DNA of 64,000 bases from Megamerina dolium. Lineage: Eukaryota; Arthropoda; Insecta; Diptera; Megamerinidae. This document shows, piece by piece, positions 48,447 through 59,289 of this stretch (within the stretch, counting starts at the first letter, position 1; the number at the start of each line of letters is the position of its first letter). Under the pieces are notes generated by a model. It was not told the origin of the DNA and made no database searches. It worked only from the letters and a program-made list of their open reading frames with translations. The position numbers were made by a program, and so were the translations under genes. The stretch covers positions 8,712,242 through 8,776,241 of the forward strand of contig OY978528.1 in the NCBI GenBank assembly GCA_963854835.1, in the 5' to 3' direction.

Positions 48447-48777
48447 AATCTTACGACCGGTATTATCCTTTACAGATTTCGTTGTCAGAAGGGTCTTGGT
48501 AGTCCTGGCGGTGCCATCTTTTGAGGGTGCATTAAGCACGGTTGGCTTAGCTTTGTCCACAATTGTCGCCCCTGCTTTTAACGTTTTGTCATCCTGCGTT
48601 GGTTTTTGACCAGCTTTTATTGGAACATCCGCGGCTGTTGCTACTATGCTCAATAGTAGTAACCCTATTCAAAAAAGGATTATGCAAATTTGATTTCAAT
48701 ATCTTCATAATTTTAAGATAATGAACAAATATCAGTTTCAATATTTTACCTGCGGTGAGTACGATTGTTAACTTCAT
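46770..48777 (-). CDS. Secreted, lysine-rich 36-residue-repeat protein; putative multi-peptide precursor
   Basis: Two exons: 48777-48750 (28 nt) and 48664-46770, joined across an 85-bp intron (GTAAAAT...GAATAG). The spliced frame encodes 640 residues. The N-terminus MKLTIVLTAGLLLLSIVATA is a textbook signal peptide; the ATG and hydrophobic core are joined only by splicing. A K/T/D-containing spacer (about residues 21-82) and a degenerate unit follow. From residue 117 there are 14 full units plus 20 residues of a 36-residue repeat. Each unit has two 18-residue halves, typified by SVLSPKSPVVILKGRKGR and SLTTLKQPVQVIKVIKKR. The typical unit has ten Lys/Arg and no acidic residue; the protein has no cysteine. 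IKKR and GRKGR fit convertase/furin-type cleavage, and G-R-K could yield an amidated end (inference). No family recognised. Alternatives are cationic antimicrobial peptides, neuropeptide-like or seminal peptides, or a structural secretion. Confidence 0.88.
48665..48749 (-). other. 85-bp intron of the repetitive secreted-protein gene
   Basis: Starts GTAAAATATT after GCAG and ends TTTTTTGAATAG before GGTTACTACT. The size is typical for small fly introns. It splits a glycine codon within the signal peptide (phase 1). Confidence 0.8.
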
Positions 48778-48829
48778 TCTTCTGGAGGTTGTAAAACTGT
48801 TTTACATCTTCTCAAAGGATTTACATCGG

Positions 48830-48837
48830 TTTATATA
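48830..48837 (-). promoter_or_regulatory. TATA box of the repetitive secreted-protein gene
   Basis: TATATAAA on the minus strand, 53 bp before the ATG. Transcription would start near 48805 with a ~30-nt 5' UTR. A strong TATA box and short UTR are common in highly expressed, tissue- or stimulus-specific secreted-protein genes. Confidence 0.65.
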
Positions 48838-49324
48838 CACAATTCGAAACTCAGAAACAAGCTCACATTAGGCGGAAAGAAAATGAAAGTGTTTTTCGAG
48901 TTGAATGTTTGTTGTTCTGATTTGTTTGTTGAACTTTGCATTCATCTAAAAATATCAAACATATTGAATATAAATGAGGTGTGTATGCCTTGTTGATGGG
49001 ATTTGGGTGCAATTCAAATTTGACGCAATCTGATGCAAATTTAACCAGTTTGCATGTCATCATTGTCTGGTAATAATTAAATTTGAATTAAATAATTCTT
49101 TATCGTAATTTTATTTTAATTTTTTAATGAAGCAGGAAAACAAATTGAATAAATTTATCGAAAAAAAAAATTATATAATAGAATAATATGTATAGCAGCA
49201 TATGTAAGTATTTTCCATTGAGACCTAGGCTTTATATACCAAGATATTTTAAACTCATTACGCTTCGTCTGGTCGTGTTTAAAGCTGAAACTCAGTTTAT
49301 CTGATTATATTTATTAAATAATAG
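48838..49324. other. Upstream region of the precursor gene
   Basis: Likely holds the promoter-proximal control region. No transcription-factor site can be named with confidence. Confidence 0.4.
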
Positions 49325-50040
49325 ATGAGCTTAAAAATGGATGAAATAGGATGAAAACTACGACGACTCGCCCTTACGAAAGCATGTTTTCAAATGATTG
49401 ATTTCATAGTTTTGGCATGCAAGCATAATGCTACCGAGGTGAAATTTTGTACTCTCGATTATATCTACCAATTAATGAAAAATTAAAAAAAAAAGAGATG
49501 TAATTGGCTGAAAATTAGACTGACCTCCCATACAAAGGTATGCTTTCAAATGAGTGATTTTGCACAAACACATAAAGTTAACAGGTTAAAACTCAATAAA
49601 TACAATTATATCTGCTAACAAATGATCAAATTAAAAAATAAACGTAATGAGGTGAAAATTACCCAGACCTCCCATACAAAAATATGTTTTCAAATAATTA
49701 ATTTCACACTTTTCAAGCAAACAAACAATGTTATAGAGCTGAAATTAAGCATGTGCGATTATATTTGCTAGTTAATATACCATCTTGAGAATGAATGGAA
49801 TCGGATGAAAACTACGTCTACCTCCCATACAAATGTCTGCTTTCGAATGCGTCTTTTCACACATTGTGTACAAAAAATACAAAGCTATAACAAAACAAAG
49901 ACCTGGCATGTGTGATTTTATATGATAATGAATCAAAGGGTTAATGAAAAGTTCAATTCGAATGAAAATTACGTCTATCTCTCATACAAAAGTATGTTTT
50001 CAAATCATGAAATTTCAAATTTAAGTCTTTTAAGCTCAAA
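49325..50040. repeat. Degenerate ~150-bp tandem repeat (5 units)
   Basis: The motif CTCCCATACAAA..TATG followed by TTTTCAAATG recurs at about 49373, 49527, 49670, 49825 and 49978, spaced 143-155 bp. GATGAAAACTACG-like and GATTATATCTGCTA-like blocks lie between. The CCATACAAA core resembles the satellite at 21.6 and 59.3 kb, but the rest differs. Confidence 0.7.
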
Positions 50041-51603
50041 ACTTTCAACAAATTTATATATTTCTTTTAGACAATAGTCACCATCTGACTGTCAATTCGA
50101 TTGCTTGTGATACTATGCCAGTAAATTCACTTTGTATTCAAACGACTTGAGTTTTTAATTAATCCAATTGCAATGTGAACATATGTAAATGTCTCCAAAT
50201 ATGGTTCACATCATCTATATTCAGCAACAATTTATCTTACAGCCAACAATGCTATCTATCTAACATTCTATTTAAATGTCTATGCAAAAAGCAATGATCA
50301 TATTTCAAATACAATTCATAGTTGAATGTCCATTTCCGTATCTACAAGTACGATATGTATCTATGTTTGTATGTATGAGTGTATATGTGTATAGGTTAGT
50401 ATGAGCATAGAAGTTTCTAGCTATAACTTGTTACCATAATGTCATTCATCAATGGGAACACCTTTATTCCGAGGTATCCCCTTACTCGAGTATTCAAATT
50501 ATCCTTCTCTTTTTAGCTACACCTTGCAAATTGTTTGTGTTTGAAAATAATTCTTACTTTTCAGAGAAAACTTGGTTGCTTTGTAATAAAAAGAATAGAA
50601 AAAAAAAACCATAAAAATTATAATCAAATATATATGCTTTCATGACTTGGCCTGGTCAATCAAAGCAATACTCATACGTACTACCTACAATGCATTCAAT
50701 CTATTTACCACACCTTTTACCATAAAAATCAATATATTGTTGAGTGCATTATATGCTGTAGATTGTATTGTGGGAAATGTGTATGCGTATGCATTTTTAT
50801 TCTCCTCTTCTCTTCTTCTTCTTTATTTTCACACATTTATTTCATTACTTATACGACGATAATAACCATAATATAACACCAACTAACAATAAAATAAGCA
50901 ACAAATGATCGAATGCAAATAGTACACACACAATACGTACATTTCTAACAATTATCATCAAATAAGTAATTTTAAATGCTTTTACCACATTTGGTTTGCA
51001 TTTATACCATGTTATGGTAGTTACCAACTATTGCTATGTACGTGCAGCATATTCAAGTTGCCAGCATATCACACATTGTATTCCACATAGTCATCATGCT
51101 ATTGCATTGACTCTATTGCATTTGTTATTGTTTCATTGCGTCATAAATTAACAGCAGGGCGCCAAAAGGCCCATATTCACATGTGAAACGTTAATTCGTA
51201 GCGTCTAATGATGTTATAAATAATTTATTGCCGTTGTTGTATGTATTTTTTGGTAAAATAAAGCATAAATTTAATATTTATATGCGTGTGTGTGTGTGTA
51301 TGTTTGAATATGTGTGGGCTAACACGCCTACTAACACTCATTGAGACGTATATAATTGACAGACAATGCAATTAAATAAATAAAATATTATTTAAAAATA
51401 ATTTAAAATTTGCTAATTTTCTGATGAAATTTCTATTGAAATTGGTTTTAATTTTTTTTTGTCTCTAGCTGGGCATTCAAAAGTAAAAATATCTAATTTT
51501 TTTAAGTGCTTTCGGATTTGATTTAAAAAAAAAACACATAAAATTTAGAGAAATGTATGAAATCTTTATTTGAGTCAATAGAACGATCTATATAATTCAA
51601 TGT
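50041..51603. other. AT-rich spacer, no gene seen
   Basis: Includes a short GT repeat near 51285-51300. No gene recognised. Confidence 0.5.
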
Positions 51604-51695
51604 TTAAAGATGATTTCATGTAAATATTGACCGCGGCTGCACCTCAAATAGTTCATACGCTGGGTCCAATTTCTGGGCATACTCTCTCCAACATA

Positions 51696-52882
51696 TCAGC
51701 CGGTATCGCACGAATAAATTCTTCTATATTGCATTTCCAGAGCGTCAACCGTTGCGAGCTTGTCCCTATAGACATGACCCTTAACATAGCCCCACAAAAA
51801 ATAGTCCAAAGGCGTTAAATCGCACGATCTAGGCAGCCAATTGACCGGCCCCAAATGTGAAACAAACTGTTCACCGAACTCGCCTCTCAATTGGGCCATT
51901 GTTTCGCATGCTGTGTGACAAGTGGCAACGTCTTGTCGAAACCTCGTGTCAGCCAAGTCCAGCTCTTCCATTTTGGGCAAAAAAAAAAAAAAAAGTCATT
52001 CACAGCAACATGCCTGTCTTCGTCGTCTTTGAAAAAGTACGGTCCAATGATGCTACCGGCCCATAATCCACACCGAACAGTGCATTTTTCGGGATGCATT
52101 GGCTGTTCTTGCAATGCTTCTGGCTGTGCTCGTCACACCAAATACGGCAATTTTGATTTTTCATCTATCCATTCAACTGAAGTGAACTGAACACAATTTT
52201 GGATCTTCATCGAACTTTACCAGCTCCGCTGTGGTAGGTCATGTGGCTTCAATTTTTGCACCAACTGTATTTTAAAAGGTTTTACTCCCAAATCCTTCCG
52301 CAAAATTTTCCTCGTACTGGAGTAGGTTAGGTCCTCTCTCTGAGAGGATACAACTGGGTCAGAAAGGCCCATTGTGATACCATCGCGCTTCTCTTCCAAT
52401 ACTGTTGTGCGTGTTAAATTTGGACAGCATTAGAAGGGACCTAATCACAGAGCTCCTTTTTAAAAAGCATTTTTGGCAAATTGTTACTGTCGGAAAAATT
52501 GCCAATTCTTACCGGCAGGAGGGTACCGTTTGAAAGAAAAATCTTTTCGATATTAAATGTTGTTATGCTTCAGCCCACTATCTACAGATCAGAAGGCCAA
52601 AGCACTAACCACTGAGCTACGGCACCCACAGAGACCCAATTGCTGCGAACGGCACCGAATCGATCATTCACGGTCATCAACAACACTGGCGGATACAGCT
52701 GCGATATTCTGCTCTGTCCGCACTCTACGTATGCGTGTTGATGGTTTAATGTCCAATAGTGGAAATTTGGTGCGAAATTTAATCAGAAGATTCCGAATAG
52801 CCTCCTCAGAAGGTCCCCCAAACTGACCATGACAGTAACATGTTACACGAAAACAGCTGAGCTGCCAAAACAATGCTGCCAA
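51696..52882 (-). pseudogene. DD41D mariner transposase pseudogene 2
   Basis: Blocks in order: QFGGPSEEAIRNLLIKFRTK and RRVRTEQNIAAVSASVVDDR (N-terminal), a stop, SIRCRSQQLGL, then the SINE, then SSTRKILRKDLGVKPFKIQL. Next come QEQPMHPEKCTVRCGLWAGS, IIGPYFFKDDEDRHVAVN, a shift in a long A/T run, and MPKMEELDLADTRFRQDVAT with CHT (second D). PRSCDLTPLDYFLWGYVKGH closes it (third D, 41 residues on). The segment with the first catalytic aspartate is deleted or scrambled, and the C-terminus stops early. Confidence 0.85.
52322..52630 (-). repeat. tRNA-derived SINE (copy 8, B-type tail) inside a mariner
   Basis: The minus strand runs from GGGTGCCGTAGCTCAGTGG (A box intact) through the body to TTAACACGCACAACAG and the B-type end (CACAATGGGCCTTTCTGACC, CCTCTCAGAGAGAGGACCTA). 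It has lost part of the B-box region and of the body. It interrupts the mariner frame between SQQLGL and YSSTRKIL. No clear target duplication. Confidence 0.85.
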
Positions 52883-52910
52883 AAAGAAAGTTGTTAAAAA
52901 ATCACCTTGT

Positions 52911-54399
52911 ACAACTGCGAAAAAATAAGTAAAACCGAACTGTCTCTAAATAAAAGAAATACCCAAAAATCGACGACGTCAACCAAATGACGACTTACCA
53001 ATAATTATACAATTCTTCGGAAAGAGAAATGTACCAATATTAAAAATTAATATTTTTCACAAAACTTGGTTCTTTTGAGATTTAGCTGTTTTTTTTTTTT
53101 TTTTTCATCGAAAGCGACCTGCTTAAGTTATCAGATCTGAAATAGATTAGCTCCTCCCTCCACGAGTATCGTATAGCAGCTAACCAGAAGTGATCTCGAA
53201 GATTATATAATTGTCAAAGTCAAAGAATTCTCGACTAAAGATACTTCAAGGGTTGGGAACTAAGAAATTGCCGAATTAATTGCCAATGTTGTCATATACA
53301 AGTTGATCCCAAACTTAAAACCTTAAAATAAAAATATGTGAAATTTGCTTCTCAAGCAAGGGAAATGTGACAGCTAACCAATATCAGAAATAAAAAAATC
53401 ATAACATTGAGAAAAGGTATCAAAAATAAGTGTATAGTCAAAAAAATGGACTTGTAAAATCGGCAATTTCTTAGTTGCCAAAGCAATATTATACTGCCTA
53501 AATTTTGGTTTATTTACTTATTTTTTTGGCTTATTTACTAAATCAATTTTTGTATGTTTTATTTTTAAGAAGTTAATTTTTTCAATTTAAAACAATAACT
53601 TAAAACGCAAAAATAAAACAGTATAATTAGAAAACTTTCACATCATTCTTTTAGCCAACACTTTATATCCACCTCCAAAAAAAATTACAAAAACATGACA
53701 TTATTCACTTTAAAATCGCAAGAAAAAAGAGGGGAAAAAAAAGAAGAGTAGAGTACAAGATTTTTAATTTGCAATTTGTTTTATTTATTTTTTATTTTTT
53801 TTTTATATTTTTTTTATTAGTGCTTAATCAGAATTCCAAATGGTTCGCGCTTTAAAACAAACGATGTAAATAAAAGAGGAGATAAAAAAAAAAACAACAG
53901 TAACATTATTGTATGTTCAGATAAAAATTACAAAATTTAGGTTAATCGACATTTAACACGTTTACTGCATTTGGGCCTTTTTACGGTAACAAAATACATT
54001 TTTGTTTTTTTTTTTTTGTTTGTTTCTTTGTTGGTGTTTTAAAGATTACCGATAAGAATATAACATTGTTCTTTCTTTTGCTTTATAATAAAATAGTGAA
54101 GAAGAAGAAGAAGAAAAAAAACAAATTTAATTAAATTGTTAACCAAGAATTAACATTGTTGTTAATTTTTGTGTTGTTTCTTTGAACAGCAATTACATTG
54201 CAAAGCATAAAATCATCTGCTGTCAAATATTTTGCGCTTCTCTATTTTCTTACCTTTAAGTTGGTTTTATTAAAAAAAAAAAAATTATAAAAACGTGATT
54301 TTACAAAAATATATTTTTTTTTTATGTTTAACATGATCTTGTAATTTGTTACTTTTAAGGTATATTGGCACACCAAAAGGGCAATAATATTTTTGAGAA
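52911..54399. other. AT-rich spacer, no gene seen
   Basis: Homopolymers and AT-rich DNA. One A-rich frame (54242-54502) is chance. Confidence 0.5.
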
Positions 54400-55290
54400 A
54401 AATGACTTCCATTTGCCTTTCAGCATGACTTGAGACGATCTGGCCACTCAGCGATCGCGAAACGCACTTCATGCATGGGGAAATTGTCCACTGCATAGAC
54501 AAGGGCGCGATTTAACGACGCAATATTTGTGTGTCGAGAGGAGCAAGTCATGCCTTCTAATATGGAGCACAACTTGTAATCTAATGGATTGAGTTCTGGA
54601 CTACCAGCTGGCCAATCATCCGTTGATATGAAGTCCGGAATGTTGTTTTTTAGACACAGTTGAGTCGTTTTTGCCTTGTGAGCTAGAGCAGAGGCCACTT
54701 TAGATCCTCGGGATGAATTGAGATGCTTCTCTGGATGATCGAGCATACACACGATCATTGTGTTTATTGAACGATTCTTCTACGGTGAAGATTTTCTCGT
54801 CAGTAAACAGAATTTGTCTGTGAGCGTACCGGCTGCGTAACGCTTTCGATTTTCATTTGCGTTTTCCCTCCAATGCGGCCGTGAGCAAGTGTCCAGTGTG
54901 TCGCTTGTACGCGCTGAGTCCCAAATCTTCATGAACATGGATTTTTATGAAATTTATATTTCCCGCGATAAGATTTTCTGTTTTCGCAGCGGTTTTCGAT
55001 CGATTCGTTTCAACATCGATTTCGGAGTTCACGCAATGCGCGGACGGCCAGATCTTTGACGGTCTCGTACTCCACCAGCATCCTCAAACAACCTCACAGC
55101 ACGATAGTGCATTTTAGTAGGCCAATTACAACAATACGACTTTCGATGTCGCTCCATTCCGTGATTGCATACATTTGATGCCAAAAACTTTTTACGTGGC
55201 AATGAAGCATAAATGTCAACTGTCAAATTGCAGCCGACATGAAATGGATGCGTCCAATATTGCATTGGTAATGAATGCGTTTAATTGTGT
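54400..55290 (-). mobile_element. Decayed maT-like (DD37D) Tc1/mariner element
   Basis: Minus-strand transposase remnant without recognisable inverted repeats, so the borders are approximate. Family assignment rests on the catalytic C-terminus spacing. Confidence 0.7.
54420..55265 (-). pseudogene. maT-like transposase pseudogene
   Basis: N-terminal part: HYRAVRLFEDAGGVRDRQRS, then GRPRIA. The middle, in broken frames, includes a block like FTVEESFNKHNDRVYARSSR. The C-terminal part reads ALAHKAKTTQLCLKNNIPDF, ISTDDWPAGSPELNPLDY and EWPDRLKSC. From the position of the second aspartate (replaced by A in ASALAHKAK) to the third (PLDY) there are 37 residues, the DD37D spacing. About 70-80 residues between the first and second catalytic positions are missing. 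Inactive. Confidence 0.8.
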
Positions 55291-56249
55291 ATCAATATTT
55301 ATGAATTGACTATGTAGAATGAGGACCTTTTAATCCTTTACCAATCTAAATAGATCAAATTCATATAGATAAACATTCTAATGGCTCAGTTTATCTAATC
55401 TGATGAGTAATAATATAAATTTATTTGCTTTGTACGTACTCTAATATTTATTAGTAATACAAAAAGTATTTTTATTACTAAAAAAAAGCATTTTTATAAA
55501 TTTATTTTTTACTATAAAATTTCGTTTATTATTCATTGTTGGCCATTCTCTTCATTCACAAATGCTCCGTAACTCATCGAACTCCATGAATAAATGTCCA
55601 TAAATATTATTTAATTGTATCGTAAGTAATAAAATAACAATTATATAAATAAAAATTATATGACAAATAAAATAATAAAATTATTATTGTATTTATTGAT
55701 TTCATATTGACTGACATAGATATTAATTGAAGATAAATTCATTTATAAATATATTTAATATTTTTTTTTTATCACTTTAAAACTGTGAATATCATACAAT
55801 AATTTGTGTATTCTTTATTTTTATTATTTATTATTATTTGTATTTAATTTTCAGATTTAGTTATTATTATTAAGTGCTAATTTAATCTGTAACTTTAATA
55901 AATTCAATTAAGCTTAATTTAAAATATCTTTATTAAGCATTTGCTTTGAAAATCTAATGAATATAAGATTTGAAGGAAGAATTAGTAGTTGATATTTGCT
56001 GAGCTTCTATTTTTTTTTTTTTTTTTTTTGTCTCCTTTAAACTCCTAATTGGAGCATAGGGCCTCCACAAGGCTTCGTATACATTCAATTTTTTTTTTCA
56101 ATTGCTACCATTGAGATATGCTACCTGGCAATTTTTTACGATAATTTAAAATTATAACTCGATAATTATCCACTAAGAACATCATTATCTTCCATACAAA
56201 GTCACTACCCTCAGCATCTTAATAATGTCGTTATATTCTCATTGAAATG
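55291..56249. other. AT-rich spacer, no gene seen
   Basis: Very AT-rich, with T23 near 56010-56030. No gene or repeat family recognised. Confidence 0.5.
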
Positions 56250-56251
56250 TA

Positions 56252-57451
56252 AGGTCGAGTAAAAAGAAATCCATTATTTGTGCATTAAATTGAAAGTTTT
56301 ATTTAGAATAGTTAGAATGATCCGATTTAGATCAAATAAGCACCGTTTTGTTCGATAACTTGTTGCCATTTTGAAGGTAATTTCATAATGCCACTCTCAT
56401 AGAAACCCACGTCCGTCTATTAGCAAAAAACTGGGACAGTCGATTTTCACAAGCTTTTCTTGAGGCGAATTTTTCACCAGCAAAATCATTCGCCAAAGAC
56501 AGGAACAGGTAGTAATCACTTGGTGACAGGTCCAGACTATAAGGTGAATGCATAAGAACCACCACTATCGATGTGTTTGGCCTGACGTTGTCCTATGGTC
56601 CAATTGTTGACAGTACAGGTCCGAATTAAGGCCGAATTGGCCGTAGGGGAGCATCTCATAGTAGATAATTCCCTGCCGCCAATCTCACCAAACACATAGC
56701 AAAACCTTCGTGACCGTCAACCCTGGCTTAGCCACCGTTTGCGCCGGCCCACCACGATTCGACCACGACCGTTTTCGCTTGACGTTGTCGCAAGTGACCC
56801 ACTTTTCATTACCAGTAACAATCCGCTTCAGAAATGGATCGATTTTGTTGCGATTTAGCAGCGATTCGTAGATGAAAATTCGGTCCATGAGGTTTTTTCT
56901 TGCGTCAACTCGTGTGGCATCCAAAAATTGAACTTCTTTTTGTATGCAGCTTTATTTAAATGGTTCCAAATGGTTTTTTGTGCAATATTTAGCTCCTGAC
57001 CAATAGAAACAGTGCTTACATGACGGTCAGATTCGACAATTTCCATTATTTTATCGATATTTTCGACAATTGGCTTTCCAGAGCGTGGTGCATCTTTGAG
57101 ATCAAAATTACCAGAACGGAATCAACGAAACCACAATTGCACCTGATTGGCTGTTACAGTATCAGGACCATAAACACTATACACATTTTCAGCGCTCTGG
57201 CTTGCGTTTTTGCCTTTATCGAAGAAAAACTGTAAACTATGGCATATTTTCTCTTTACTGGTGTCCATCTTTGATGCGTGCTCAAATAATACTGAGTTAA
57301 GCAATTACAAAACTACCTGAAAAGTTTATTTAGTACGAAATCCTATCTTTCTAACGCCATCTAGCGTAACCCAATCGCACTTATACAACGCAAGATACAA
57401 ATTACTAAAGCCATGTATTGGAAAAATAATGGATTTCTTTTTACTATACCT
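56252..57451 (-). mobile_element. 1.2-kb mariner element with TIRs, inactive
   Basis: The left end AGGTCGAGTAAAAAGAAATC and the reversed right end AGGTATAGTAAAAAGAAATC continue to CCATTATTT, with 2 mismatches in about 28 bp. TA lies at 56250-56251; the matching right dinucleotide is CA, so one base has mutated. The transposase is on the minus strand. Confidence 0.9.
56341..57272 (-). pseudogene. Mariner transposase pseudogene (DD34D type, internal deletions)
   Basis: N-terminus: MDTSKEKICHSLQFFFDKGK, NASQSAENVYSVYGPDTVTA, then NQVQLWFR and a stop or shift. Next come MEIVESDRHVSTVSIGQELN, FLKRIVTGNEKWVTCDNVKR (the first catalytic D is changed to N in TGNEKW) and DNVRPNTSIV (second D). SPYSLDLSPSDYYLF carries the third D. 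Only 24 residues separate the second and third D, so about 10 residues are deleted; another ~20 are missing just before the second D. Inactive. Confidence 0.85.
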
Positions 57452-57453
57452 CA

Positions 57454-59289
57454 TATATATATATATATATTTTTTTTTTTATTTTTATTTTTATTTTTAT
57501 ATTTTTTTTTTCACTAATTTTATTTATAATATTCTTTTATCGATTATATTTTTTTTAATATTATTTTTTATATTTTTGGCTACATTAATTGCTAAAATTA
57601 GATTAACAGCAATAAAAGAGGAACTCAAAAAACAATAAAAAAAAAGAAGAAACGAATCGCTTGCACAGCACACATCAATGGTAATAATTTCTTGCGTGAT
57701 CTTGTCTTTCGTGTCTGTTCATCATTAACAACTCTTCAGTCAATTTAGCAGACAATATGACGTGTATTTATATAGCGTACACTCTCTGATAGAAAATAAC
57801 AATAACTTAATAGTTATAGTTATAAATATAAAGCTATATGCTATATAAATGTTTATAGCCTAAAGGAATTATAATTCTTGCAAAAATATTAACAATAATA
57901 CTACAATAATTTCTAAATTGTAATAATAAAGCAAAAGCTATATGTATACTATATAGAGAGATATATTGATAAGTATGCTTACAATAATGATCATACATAT
58001 GTATTGATCATGATGAAATGTTTAATATTTCGACATTTGAATAGGCGGTACAATTTTTTTGCTTTTTCTTTTCATCAACTAAAGAATAACACTTTCACAC
58101 TGTGCTTATGCTTCTATTTGTAGATATCAAGCATTAACTTAATATCTAAAGTTTACTATAACAGCAAGAAATGAAAGGAACTGCTAGAAGGAGAAAAAAA
58201 AAATATATATATATATATACAAATTCCTAGACAATAAATTTTTTCATATACTCATACATAAAAATTTCAGAAAATTCAAATTCAAGTGAAATTTCTTATT
58301 TCTTTTTGATTTTATTTAAATATACTTTTGTGTTCATTTTATGGAAATTCAAATAGGGGCAAACAACGTAGCAACCAACTAACAACCAAATATTCAAATG
58401 TGCAGACATTTTAGTCAACCAATAATGTCTACCAGTGTGTATAGCAATTGCTTCAATATATGTAGTAAGTGCTTGAACAGAGTCAGTCAGAGTCTATGTT
58501 CAGTTGCTTCTGATAAGAATCTGCTCTAAATTGTTCACATTTGTATGTTATATATAGTTTTAATTCATTTCTCTATTTCTCTTGCTGGATAAAAAGATGT
58601 AATTTTTCACAGTTCATAGATTTTTTTTTTTTTTTGCTTACGTTTTTTAGCAACCATTAAGAAAGTAAGAATATTGTTAACAAGACATTGAAGAGATTTA
58701 TTGTGTTGGAGAATGTAATCAAGATGAATTTTTTTTTTTTTTTTTCTTATTGCTTTTTAAAAGCAAAAGGAAAGCCATTCTGTTTTATTTTTCTGTTTGT
58801 TGGCTTTTCTATAATTTTTTTTTGAATAAATTGTCAGCATTTTTGGTATATAATTTTTTTTTTTTTTGTAACCTTTTATTACATTTGTATTTCTATCCTG
58901 AAAATATGTAGTGATTTTGTCCAACATTATAGTCAACTATAACTTTCATGACATTCCATAGCTAATATACAACAATATCAGATACAAAACTGGTAAAGAA
59001 TTATATACAGTGGCGAGAAGTAAAATTTTTTTCTGAAAAATTTGTATTTAGTAAAAATTTATTTATTATTGAATTTATCAATTTGAAATAATACACAGAA
59101 AAGTTGTAAATTTTGCAAGAAGACACTTCTATACAACAGAAAGTTTTTTTTTTGAAATGAGTAATGTTATGAAACTGAAATATACACATTATTTCTCCAC
59201 CAAAAAAAAAAAAAAATAATAATTGAATCAAGCAAAATTGTTTGTAAACATTTGATTCCCAATAATTTTGCTTGCCATATAAAATTTTC
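57454..59289. other. AT-rich spacer, no gene seen
   Basis: TA repeats near 57454-57470 and 58203-58219 and long T runs (for example 58729-58745). No gene seen. Confidence 0.5.

Larger units (their letters stand above)
51604..52910 (-). mobile_element. Second DD41D (rosa-type) mariner, split by a SINE
   Basis: The minus strand encodes a decayed transposase of the same group as 2057-3356 but from a different subfamily. The right end carries GGTGATTTTTTAACAACTTT (minus); the left end AAGATGATTTCATG is only weakly similar, so the borders are approximate. A SINE occupies 52322-52630 in the middle of the coding region. Confidence 0.78.

Noticed and set aside
46765..48609. Long plus-strand open frames (244, 68, 68 and 222 codons) opposite the precursor gene
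   Set aside because: They arise because one antisense frame of the 108-bp unit has few stops. They are interrupted in the middle of the array, have no signal peptide or splice structure, and the minus strand has promoter, intron and poly(A) signal.
58998..59020. Tc1-like inverted repeat start (TACAGTGGCGAG)
   Set aside because: No matching inverted end was found downstream within a reasonable distance and no transposase is present.
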